A stretch of DNA of 64,000 nt from Nostoc sp. TH1S01. GTDB taxonomy: Bacteria; Cyanobacteriota; Cyanobacteriia; Cyanobacteriales; Nostocaceae. Made by a program: the position numbers and the translations under genes. The notes under the pieces are model-generated. The model made no database searches, was not told the DNA's origin, and saw only the letters and a program-made list of their open reading frames with translations. Every line of letters starts with the position of its first letter. The stretch's first letter is position 1. The stretch is from NCBI GenBank assembly GCA_018993265.1, contig JAGKSW010000113.1, forward strand, positions 1 to 64,000, in the 5' to 3' direction. Shown piece by piece: positions 26,927-34,986 of the stretch.

Positions 26927-28054
26927 ATGGCTCAATCTGTTGTACAGAATCAGAGGGGGATTACGTCGTTTCAATCGCTAGATGTGGAACTGCGTAACGT
27001 ATTTAAGTTCTTCAAGCAAGAACCAGCGGTACATGGAATAGATTTGGATGTCCGTAAAGGGGAATTTTTTAGTATTTTAGGCCCCTCCGGTTGTGGCAAA
27101 ACAACAACATTACGTTTAATTGCTGGATTTGAAACTGCTGATGCAGGTAAAGTGTTGATTCAGGGTCAGTCTATGACTAATGTTCCGCCTTATCGCCGCC
27201 CAGTCAATACTGTATTTCAAAGTTATGCGTTGTTCAATCACCTGAATGTCTGGGATAATATCGCCTTTGGGCTAAACTTAAAAAAACTTCGTAAGTCAGA
27301 AATCGAAAGTCGAGTTACAGAAGCTTTACAACTGGTCAAAATGGAAAGTTTGCGATCGCGCTTTCCCAATCAACTTTCTGGTGGTCAACAGCAAAGGGTA
27401 GCATTAGCTAGGGCGTTAGTAAATCACCCGGCTGTGGTGCTGTTGGACGAACCTTTAGGTGCTTTAGATTTAAAGCTGCGTAAAGAGATGCAAGTTGAAT
27501 TATCAAACTTACATCAAAAGTTGGGCTTAACCTTTATTTTAGTCACTCACGACCAAGAAGAAGCATTGTCTTTGAGCGATCGCATTGCTGTGATGAATCA
27601 AGGCAAAATTGAGCAAATTGGTACTCCCAGCGAAATTTACGAACGTCCCCAAACTGCTTTTGTTGCTGATTTTATTGGTGATACTAATTTATTTAGTGGT
27701 GAAATTGCGGCTGTAGAAGCTGATTGTATCCAAGTTGTCACCAAAACTGGTCTGAAAATTATCGTCACCCGCTACGAAGACACACCAACCGAATTATCAC
27801 AATCTGTAGTGGTAAGTGTGCGTCCTGAAAAAATTCAACTATCAATCTATCCACCTAATTTACCGACTAACTGCTTTGAAGGAAGATTAGTTAACGTCAT
27901 GTATTTAGGAACCCACGTTACTTATGTGGTGGAATTAACCAATGGGATAAATATCAACGTTCTCCAACCTAATACTTTTGGTAATTTGCCAGATAGAGAT
28001 ACACCAATTTATGTTTTATGGGCTGAAAGTGATTGTTTGGCTATTGGTCAATAG
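26927..28054 (+). CDS. potA: polyamine ABC transporter ATPase PotA
   Basis: The cytoplasmic ATPase of a spermidine/putrescine importer. The 375-residue protein has Walker [18 protein letters not shown]-loop [20 protein letters not shown], signature [15 protein letters not shown], Walker [13 protein letters not shown] and the switch His in VTHDQEEAL. After about residue 260 comes a TOBE domain ([14 protein letters not shown]) usual for PotA. potD and potB follow on the same strand, with a four-helix-bundle gene inserted between potA and potD. Substrate assignment rests on the PotA and PotD similarity; other ABC importers share the ATPase type. Confidence 0.9.
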   Translation: MAQSVVQNQRGITSFQSLDVELRNVFKFFKQEPAVHGIDLDVRKGEFFSILGPSGCGKTTTLRLIAGFETADAGKVLIQGQSMTNVPPYRRPVNTVFQSYALFNHLNVWDNIAFGLNLKKLRKSEIESRVTEALQLVKMESLRSRFPNQLSGGQQQRVALARALVNHPAVVLLDEPLGALDLKLRKEMQVELSNLHQKLGLTFILVTHDQEEALSLSDRIAVMNQGKIEQIGTPSEIYERPQTAFVADFIGDTNLFSGEIAAVEADCIQVVTKTGLKIIVTRYEDTPTELSQSVVVSVRPEKIQLSIYPPNLPTNCFEGRLVNVMYLGTHVTYVVELTNGININVLQPNTFGNLPDRDTPIYVLWAESDCLAIGQ

Positions 28055-28151
28055 TCAATGGTCATTTGTCATTTGTCATTGGTTATTTATCTCATGACAA
28101 TTCAGCAAACACCGCTAAAAATTATATTTATCCAAATATAGAATTGAGCTA

Positions 28152-28532
28152 ATGCCAACTAAACGCTTTCAAGATTTACAAGTTTATCAATTATCAGAAA
28201 ATTTAGCCGATGAAATTTGGCAAATCGTTAATACTTGGAAACCTTTAGCTCAAGATACTGTGGGTAAACAAATTGTACGTTCAGCAGATAGTATTGGTGC
28301 AAATATAGCGGAGGGTGTTGGTAGAGGTAGTTATCAAGAGAATAAACGTTTTGTCAAGATAGCGAGAGGTTCATTGAATGAAACACAACATTGGCTAAGG
28401 CGTGCTTATAAACGCCAACTTTTAACTCTTGAACAAACTCAGAGTATCAAAACTATTATTAATGAACTAGCACCCAAGTTAAACTCCTATTTAAAATCAA
28501 TAGGCAATATTTCCCAGACAAATAACAAATGA
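28152..28532 (+). CDS. four-helix-bundle (S23-type) protein
   Basis: A 126-residue protein of the four-helix-bundle family related to the ORFs found in 23S rRNA intervening sequences. Typical motifs are FQDLQVYQLSENLADEIW, GKQIVRSADSIGANIAEGVG, RGSYQENKRFVKIARGSLNE and a closing helix with LAPKLNSYLKSI. Function is unknown. It lies inside the pot operon between potA and potD, flanked by TTTGTCATTTGTCATT and GACAAATGACAAATGAC repeats, which suggests it moved in with or between repeats. A truncated relative lies at 34860-34942. Confidence 0.85.
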   Translation: MPTKRFQDLQVYQLSENLADEIWQIVNTWKPLAQDTVGKQIVRSADSIGANIAEGVGRGSYQENKRFVKIARGSLNETQHWLRRAYKRQLLTLEQTQSIKTIINELAPKLNSYLKSIGNISQTNNK

Positions 28533-28549
28533 CTATTGACAAATGACAA

Positions 28550-29632
28550 ATGACAAATAGAAGAAATTTTTTACAAAAATTAGCAGCATTTTCCAGCTTA
28601 TCTTTAACTGGTTGTGGTTGGAGATTAGCTAATGTCCGTGCAGCTACTAAATCTAGTCGCAGCGATAAATTATATCTTTATACTTGGACACAATATGCTG
28701 ATAAAAAGTTACTCCAAACTTTTAGCACTCAAACAGGACTAAAAGTGCTTGTAGATACTTATGATTCTAATGAAGTGATGTTAGCCAAAATTTTAGCAGG
28801 AGGTGGTGGGGCTTACAGTGTAATTTACCCATCTGACTATATGGTACAAAAGATGGTAGAGAAAAATTTATTAATAGAATTAGAACACTCTCGCTTAAGT
28901 GGTTTAGATAACTTATTTACGCAATTTAAAAATCCTAGTTATGACCCTAATAACCGCTATAGTTTGCCATTTAACTGGGGAACTACAGGGTTAATTTATA
29001 ATTCCGAAATTTTGCCAAAACCTCCAGAAGATTGGGAATATCTGTGGCAAAATCAGGAAATTTTACATAAGCGGATGACCTTACTAAATGATGTGCGTGA
29101 GGTGATGGGTGCAGTATTAAGAATGTTGGGTTATTCTTACAATTCAAAAGAGGATGAACAACTGAAACAAGCATATAACAAATTACAACAATTAAAACCA
29201 GCGATCGCTTCTTTTGATACTGACGCTTGGCAAAACCAAATTCTGGCGGGAGACTTAGTATTAGCCATGTGTTACTCAGCAGATGCTATTCGCGTCATTA
29301 AAGAAAACCCCAAATTAAAATATGTGATTCCGCGCAGTGGTTCTTCTTTATGGACTGATACGGTTGTAGTGCTAAAAAGCGCCCCAAATCTAGATGGTGC
29401 TTATGCTTGGATTAACTTTATTTTGCAACCTGAAGTAGCAGCAATTACTAGCGAGAATTTAAATATATCTACTCCTAATAGTGCAGGATTTGAACAATTA
29501 CCCAAAAAATTTAAAGAAAATAAAAATTTATTTCCTGAAGCATCGGTTTTAGCAAAATGTGAACGGATTACTCCTCTAGGTGACTTTGAGGAAGTGTATG
29601 ATCGCTACTGGACTCAATTAACTAGTGGATGA
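28550..29632 (+). CDS. potD: polyamine-binding lipoprotein PotD
   Basis: The periplasmic substrate-binding protein of the pot importer, 360 residues. The N-terminus (MTNRRNFLQKLAAFSSLSL) has a twin-arginine-like RR and a lipobox-like SLTGCGW, so it is probably a membrane-anchored lipoprotein. The mature part starts with KLYLYTWTQYADKKLLQTF and includes VDTYDSNEVMLAKILAG, YSVIYPSDYMVQKMVEKN, SLPFNWGTTGLIYN and INFILQPEVAAITSENLN, all family signatures of PotD/PotF. The ATG lies within a GACAAATGACAAATG repeat, so the translation start region comes from repeat DNA. Confidence 0.9.
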   Translation: MTNRRNFLQKLAAFSSLSLTGCGWRLANVRAATKSSRSDKLYLYTWTQYADKKLLQTFSTQTGLKVLVDTYDSNEVMLAKILAGGGGAYSVIYPSDYMVQKMVEKNLLIELEHSRLSGLDNLFTQFKNPSYDPNNRYSLPFNWGTTGLIYNSEILPKPPEDWEYLWQNQEILHKRMTLLNDVREVMGAVLRMLGYSYNSKEDEQLKQAYNKLQQLKPAIASFDTDAWQNQILAGDLVLAMCYSADAIRVIKENPKLKYVIPRSGSSLWTDTVVVLKSAPNLDGAYAWINFILQPEVAAITSENLNISTPNSAGFEQLPKKFKENKNLFPEASVLAKCERITPLGDFEEVYDRYWTQLTSG

Positions 29633-29723
29633 GTATTTCGGTGGAGATTAATCTAACGAGGGTTGTTATTTGTCCTTTGTTATTAGTTTCAAAAGTATAA
29701 ACTTCAGCTTATATATAAAAAAT

Positions 29724-30626
29724 ATGTCTTCTTCAATCAATTCTACTGATGATATTCCCAGGCTAATAAAAAGCAATCGTTACTCATTAAATTTTTTACA
29801 ACCACTGATATTACTTGCGCCAGCAGGTATTTGGTTATTATTATTACTAGTACTCCCAACACTGATAATTTTTCAGTTAAGTTTAGTTCCCAATATTAGA
29901 CCGGGAGATTTAGTCACTCCCAGCGGATTAGATAATTACCTACGGATATTTGACCCACTTTATTTGCAAGTTATTGTGCGATCGCTATGGTTAGCATTGG
30001 GGACAACTATAATTTGTTTAATATTAGGTTTTCCCGTTGCTTACTGGCTAGCACAAATTGTCCCAAAACAATGGCGTAATTTACTGTTATTAGCTTTTGT
30101 TTTACCTTTGTGGACTTCCTCTTTACTCCGTTCTTATGCTTGGATTACGATTTTGCGTCCAACGGGTTTATTAAATAGTATTTTGAGTAATTTAGGCTTA
30201 CCAACTTTAGATTTGCTGAACAGCATACCTGCTGTTTTTATAGGTATGAGTTATAGCTTATTGCCTTATATGGTGTTAATTTTATATGCTTCTCTGGAAA
30301 AATTAGACAAGCGTTTATTAGAAGCCGCGGCTGATTTAGGCGCAAACCCTGTACAGACTTTTTGGAAAGTAACAGTACCGCAAGTTTCTCCAGGAATTAC
30401 TGCTGGTTCAATCTTGGTTTTTATCACAGGATTAGGAGATTTTATTGACCCAGAACTTTTGGGTGGTGCTTCGAGTATGACAGCAGCGCGGTTAGTTTAC
30501 AACCAGTTTCTTGGTGTTACCCAAAATTGGGGTTTTGGTTCAGCGTTGAGTATGACATTAATTTTAGCTGTGAGTGTAGCGATCGCCTTCTTGATTAAAT
30601 ATGGTGAACCAACGCCCAGCCGATAA
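29724..30626 (+). CDS. potB: polyamine ABC transporter permease PotB
   Basis: A permease of about 300 residues with six predicted membrane helices: LILLAPAGIWLLLLLVLPTL at about 27-47, VRSLWLALGTTIICLILGFP, LLLLAFVLPLWTSSLLRSYA, AVFIGMSYSLLPYMVLILYA, GSILVFITGLGDFI and ALSMTLILAVSVAIAFLI. The EAA loop is EAAADLGANPVQTFWKVTVP. It matches PotB rather than PotC. The ATG at 29724 (MSSSINSTDD) is preferred; the frame extends upstream to 29670. No potC follows: the next gene is a Uma2-type nuclease. The importer may work as a PotB homodimer or use a potC elsewhere. Confidence 0.88.
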   Translation: MSSSINSTDDIPRLIKSNRYSLNFLQPLILLAPAGIWLLLLLVLPTLIIFQLSLVPNIRPGDLVTPSGLDNYLRIFDPLYLQVIVRSLWLALGTTIICLILGFPVAYWLAQIVPKQWRNLLLLAFVLPLWTSSLLRSYAWITILRPTGLLNSILSNLGLPTLDLLNSIPAVFIGMSYSLLPYMVLILYASLEKLDKRLLEAAADLGANPVQTFWKVTVPQVSPGITAGSILVFITGLGDFIDPELLGGASSMTAARLVYNQFLGVTQNWGFGSALSMTLILAVSVAIAFLIKYGEPTPSR

Positions 30627-30662
30627 ACTAAATTTATAGACATCAACCTCAATTTACAGAGC

Positions 30663-31226
30663 ATGAATATTGTTACAACTCAAGCTCTCACCTTAAAAGA
30701 GTTTCTCAAGCTTCCAGAAACTAAGCCAAGCTTAGAATACATTAATGGAGAAATTATTCCTAAATCAATGCCAAAAGGGAGACATAGCCGTTTACAAGGT
30801 AAATTATGTAGCGCAGTCAATGAAATTGCAGAGAAGCCAAAGATTGCTTACGCATTTCCTGAATTACGGTGTAGCTTTGGCGATCGCTCAATTGTACCAG
30901 ATGTAGCAGTGTTTCAATGGAGCAGAATACCATTAACTGTTGATGGCGAAGTACCAGATAACTTTGAACTACCACCAGACTGGACAATCGAGATTCTTTC
31001 CCCAGAACAAAAGCCAAACAAAGTAATTGGTAATCTTCTGTATTGTTTAAAATTTGGTAGTCGTTTGGGATGGTTTATTGACCCTGATGATTTAAGTATT
31101 TTAGTATTTTTACCAGAACAGCAACCAGAGTTATTTCAGGCAGATGATATTCTGCCCATTTTACCAGAAATTGAACTGGTACTAACTGTTAATCAAGTTT
31201 TTAGTTGGTTAAAAATGAGCATTTAG
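30663..31226 (+). CDS. Uma2 family (DUF820) putative endonuclease
   Basis: A 187-residue PD-(D/E)XK-type protein of the Uma2 family, which is greatly expanded in cyanobacteria. Family signatures are LTLKEFLKLPETKPSLEYIN, GEIIPKSMPKGRHSRLQGKL, DRSIVPDVAVF (the active-site PD) and PPDWTIEILSPEQ (the E of the core), then RLGWFIDPDDLSILVF. It is a predicted nuclease of unknown biological role. It lies 36 bp after potB in the place where potC would be expected, but it is a common stand-alone family and probably unrelated to transport. Confidence 0.88.
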   Translation: MNIVTTQALTLKEFLKLPETKPSLEYINGEIIPKSMPKGRHSRLQGKLCSAVNEIAEKPKIAYAFPELRCSFGDRSIVPDVAVFQWSRIPLTVDGEVPDNFELPPDWTIEILSPEQKPNKVIGNLLYCLKFGSRLGWFIDPDDLSILVFLPEQQPELFQADDILPILPEIELVLTVNQVFSWLKMSI

Positions 31227-31269
31227 ATATTATAGTCCAATTTTATTGCTGACAATTCAATTCCAACTT

Positions 31270-34200
31270 TTAACAAGTTAACTCCATAATTGAATTTTTA
31301 GAAACATCTGTTTTATTAATGAAAGACGAAATAGTAGAAAGAAATTCCCGCTCTAAATACGGCTTAGTTAAGTAAGCTTTTGCACCAAGTTCTTGAGCAA
31401 GTTGACGATGTTTATCAGAACTACGAGAAGATAAAATTACCACAGGAATTTGGGCAGTTTGCGGATTTTGCTTAATGTTATTTAATAGCTCAAATCCATT
31501 CATACGTGGCATTTCTAAGTCAGAAATAATCACTTGAATATCTGGATATTTTTGTAACTGTTCTAGAGCTTCTACACCGTTTTGTGCTTGAATTACTTGA
31601 TAGCCATCACGTTGCAAAGTCAGAGAGAGAGTTTGCCGCAAACTAATAGCGTCATCTACTATTAACACTACCTTGGGAGCTTGAGGGATAGCGTCTAGCT
31701 GCTGAGATAATGGTATTTCTTGAGTATTTAAGGGACTAGATATAGATAAATCTTCGACTTTTGGCAAAGAGGTTTGACTAGGAGGAACTATTGTTGATGG
31801 TATAAGTTCAGGTGTGGCTTGTGTATTCATGGACTCTAACAAGAGAGCGCCATCAATAACTAAAATGAGATTGCCATTAGCAGAAGTACTACAACCATAA
31901 ACATATTTGGGTGGTGCGATCGCATTTCCTAAAGGTCTAATTACGAGTTCTTGTTCCCCAATTATTTGGTCAACTTCTAATGCAAAAACATTTTGACCAC
32001 GCCTGAGTATTAATACAGGATTATTCATCAATCTTGTGTCAAGAGTCGTTTGTGTATTGTTAAGACTATTACTCTTAGCAACAGAACAGTTATAAGACAA
32101 TAACTCAGAAAGTTGATATAAACTGATTAAATTTTCCTCCTGGTCTGTATTCCAGAGGAGAACTTTTTTACCTTCAAATTCCTTAAGTTGTTGCGGCGCA
32201 GGAATGACAATTTTTTCCACACTGTCTAACAATAGCGCATAACTAACGCCTCCTGCTTGCACTAGCATCAATTGGTCAGTAGTCATAGAAAAAGGTATTT
32301 TGAGAGTGAATTTTGTGCCTTGTTTTGGCCAAGTTTGAACTGAAATTGAACCATGAAGTGCTTCCATCTGAGAACGCACTATATCCAAACCTATACCGCG
32401 TCCCGAAATATTACTCACATGTTCAGCAGTAGATAATCCTGGTGCAAACATCACATCTAGCAATTCTGACTCATTGTCATTCGAGACAGCAAGATTCATC
32501 TCAATTGCTTTTTGACGAATGTTTTCCAGATTTAATCCTTGTCCATCATCTTCAACTTCAATAATAGTTTGGCTACTTTGATGATATGCTCGGATTGTAA
32601 TTAAACCTTGTGCTGGCTTACCACCTTCTTGACGCACTTGCGGAGGTTCAATTCCGTGATCAAAAGCATTACGTACTAGGTGTAATAGTGGATCATACAA
32701 TTTTTCGGCGATCGCTTTATCTACCAGCACCTCTGTACCAATAAGTTGTAACTTGACGTTTTTACCATAAATATTGGCTAATTTTTTCACCATTGGTGGA
32801 AAACGATGCAAGATATCACCTAAAGGTAACATCCTTGCTTCTACCAAATTATCGATAATGGAGAAAATCAAATTTTGCTTTTCCTCAACAATTTGATGAG
32901 CTTGTTTAATAATTAAATACAGAGATTCTGTAGTTTCTTGTAATTGAAAAGTTTCTTCTATTGCTGCATGGAGTGATAAATTAAAATCTGTATATACATC
33001 CATTTCCAGCGAGTCAAAATTTACTGCTGCAAAGTTTTGCGTGGATTGAGTATTAACAGTTGGTAAATGTAGTTGTAAATCTCTTAACTGATTTAATACT
33101 GTTTGGTGTCTATTAATTTGCTGTAATAATTGCTCAACTACTTCTTGAAGTTGTTCATCATATAGGGTGCGTCTCTTTTGATGAATCAGCAATTCTCCTG
33201 CGAGATAATTGAGATTGCGTAGTCCTTCAACATCAACACGGACAAATGAAGCTTGGCGGAGATTCTGATTTTTGATAACCTGAGAGTTTTTATCGTCTAA
33301 CTGCTCATTAATATTACTAGCAGTTGCGCTAACTACCTCTACAATTGGCTGTCCAGGAACGGTATCATCAATTCTAACTACTTGTCCATTTTGGGAAGTT
33401 TCAGCTTCTGTGTTTCCTCCCCAGATTGATTCTAAAAGCTGCTCAGTATCAACACAAATTTCACTTGTAACTTCAATATTTTGGAATTTGGGATGATCTA
33501 ACCAATTTTTTTCTTTGTTATTTACAGGTGGATAATTTTTATATTCTTTAGCTAATGTGATAATTTGTTTTTGTAATTGCCGAGTTAACTGAACATAACT
33601 ATCATTTTTATCTTTAATATATTCAAACTGAGCAACTGCTATCATCACATTTAAAATTATTCCGTGCCGATAAAGGCAAAGACTATAGCTGTCTTGTGGA
33701 TTTTGCGCGAAAGATAAAAATTCTTTTAACCAAGTATTAATATAATTTATTTGCTTTTCTATATTTAGTTTGGGAATTAGTAGAGATAAATTTAGGTCTG
33801 GTTTCGATATTTGTCTTTTGTATTGAAACCAACTCAAAATATATTGAACTAACTTGAGATAAAATTTAGCTGTGTTTGGCTGAATCGGTTCACGATTATG
33901 GTTGTCTGATGTAGTTAAAAATTGGTAAAATTCTTCGGCGATTTTGAGTAAATGACAAGTAGTTGAATTATCGGAAATTTCTTGAGATAACTTTTCTGGC
34001 TTGACTACTTGTGTGAATTTTTGCCAATCTGGAGAGACTAGATCAGAGCAAGTGCGATCGCCTGATAATACTGCTGTTTGTATTGCTTGTAAATCTCGCA
34101 GTGTCAGTTCGGCAATTTGCATAACTTCAGACGGATATGTTTGCAGCGCCGCCATAATTAATTGTGCGAATTCTCCTAAACCACGCAAATCTAAAGATTC

Positions 34201-34797
34201 TGCAAGGCCAAGAAATACTTCTGCTTGGGAGTTTAAAAAATCTCGAAATTCTGTATCATTAGGAGAATTATTAATAGTTGCTGCAATACTTTCGATGCGT
34301 TGTTGAACTCCCACTTCAAAGATTGATTTAACAACATCAAATCCTAATTCTTGGGAAGTCGGAATATAATGATCTGACCCAAAAGCATCACCGATTTTTT
34401 CTTGGAGCTGTGCAAAAATACCAGTGGCTCTTTCAATAATTTCTTCAGCATTAACAGAACTACTGGTTAATTCTGCCGTTAAGGCTAGACTTAAACACTC
34501 GTAAACTTTCAGTAAGAGTGTATGTAAATCAGCATCAATAACTATATCAGGATTATATAAAGCTTTAAATACATCTTCTAGAGAGTGGGCAATTATTTGA
34601 ATTGTTTCTAGTCCAACAGTAGCTGCACCACCCTTGAGCGTATGAGTTGCCCGCATTAAATTATGAACTTTATTCTTTCTATTGCCTTCCTCTTCTGTTA
34701 AACTGAAAAGTTCTTGCTCAATTGTTTGTAATAATTCTGGGGCTTCTGCTAGGAAATAAACATAACCTTGTTCGCGGATTTCAGCATCTGTAATCAT
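31270..34797 (-). CDS. pixL: phototaxis CheA-type hybrid histidine kinase PixL
   Basis: The kinase of a pix/ptx chemotaxis-like pathway, about 1175 residues. In order: an HPt domain with phospho-His in LMRATHTLKGGAATVGLETI (residues about 25-130), a long low-similarity region, a dimerisation/CheA segment (about 515-650) and an HATPase domain with HLVRNAFDHGIEPP, IEVEDDGQGLN and GRGIGLDIV. A CheW-like domain follows (LMLVQAGGVSYALLLDSVEK). A C-terminal receiver (about 1055-1165) has VLIVDDAISLRQTL and phospho-Asp in IISDLEMPRMNGFE. The start MITDAEIREQGY (34797) is chosen: the open frame extends 23 codons upstream only through an ACTCCCAACTCCC repeat. It is the last gene of pixGHIJL. Confidence 0.9.
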   Translation of the reverse strand: MITDAEIREQGYVYFLAEAPELLQTIEQELFSLTEEEGNRKNKVHNLMRATHTLKGGAATVGLETIQIIAHSLEDVFKALYNPDIVIDADLHTLLLKVYECLSLALTAELTSSSVNAEEIIERATGIFAQLQEKIGDAFGSDHYIPTSQELGFDVVKSIFEVGVQQRIESIAATINNSPNDTEFRDFLNSQAEVFLGLAESLDLRGLGEFAQLIMAALQTYPSEVMQIAELTLRDLQAIQTAVLSGDRTCSDLVSPDWQKFTQVVKPEKLSQEISDNSTTCHLLKIAEEFYQFLTTSDNHNREPIQPNTAKFYLKLVQYILSWFQYKRQISKPDLNLSLLIPKLNIEKQINYINTWLKEFLSFAQNPQDSYSLCLYRHGIILNVMIAVAQFEYIKDKNDSYVQLTRQLQKQIITLAKEYKNYPPVNNKEKNWLDHPKFQNIEVTSEICVDTEQLLESIWGGNTEAETSQNGQVVRIDDTVPGQPIVEVVSATASNINEQLDDKNSQVIKNQNLRQASFVRVDVEGLRNLNYLAGELLIHQKRRTLYDEQLQEVVEQLLQQINRHQTVLNQLRDLQLHLPTVNTQSTQNFAAVNFDSLEMDVYTDFNLSLHAAIEETFQLQETTESLYLIIKQAHQIVEEKQNLIFSIIDNLVEARMLPLGDILHRFPPMVKKLANIYGKNVKLQLIGTEVLVDKAIAEKLYDPLLHLVRNAFDHGIEPPQVRQEGGKPAQGLITIRAYHQSSQTIIEVEDDGQGLNLENIRQKAIEMNLAVSNDNESELLDVMFAPGLSTAEHVSNISGRGIGLDIVRSQMEALHGSISVQTWPKQGTKFTLKIPFSMTTDQLMLVQAGGVSYALLLDSVEKIVIPAPQQLKEFEGKKVLLWNTDQEENLISLYQLSELLSYNCSVAKSNSLNNTQTTLDTRLMNNPVLILRRGQNVFALEVDQIIGEQELVIRPLGNAIAPPKYVYGCSTSANGNLILVIDGALLLESMNTQATPELIPSTIVPPSQTSLPKVEDLSISSPLNTQEIPLSQQLDAIPQAPKVVLIVDDAISLRQTLSLTLQRDGYQVIQAQNGVEALEQLQKYPDIQVIISDLEMPRMNGFELLNNIKQNPQTAQIPVVILSSRSSDKHRQLAQELGAKAYLTKPYLEREFLSTISSFINKTDVSKNSIMELTC

Positions 34798-34799
34798 AA

Positions 34800-34862
34800 T
34801 TGGGAAATGGGGGTGTAAATGGGGAGTTGGGAGTGGGGAGTTGGGAGTTGGGAGTTGGGAGT
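34800..34862. repeat. GGGAGTTGGGAGT dispersed repeat
   Basis: Tandem GGGAGTTGGGAGTTGGGAG units lie upstream of pixL. Read on the minus strand they encode a spurious N-terminal extension of pixL (PTPNSPLPTP). A related ACTCCCTACTCCCC block lies at 34955-34982. Confidence 0.75.
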
Positions 34863-34942
34863 TCATAACAAGCTTCGGCTATATTCATACCTTCTTGCCA
34901 AACTTTTAAATCTTGATAAGAACGAATTTCACCACTTGCCAT
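34860..34942 (-). pseudogene. truncated four-helix-bundle protein remnant
   Basis: Read on the minus strand from 34942: MASGEIRSYQDLKVWQEGMN followed by IAEACYEL. This is the N-terminal signature (SYxDLKVWQ) of the four-helix-bundle S23-type family, cut off after about 28 codons by the GGGAGTTGGGAGT repeat. It is a remnant in the gap between pixJ and pixL. A complete relative of a different subtype is at 28152. Confidence 0.7.
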
Positions 34943-34986
34943 ATCAATTCACCACTCCCTACTCCCCACTCACTACTCCCTTTAAA

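Noticed and set aside
30663-31226. Uma2 gene considered as a degraded potC
   Set aside because: It is a complete soluble PD-(D/E)XK-type protein with no membrane helices.
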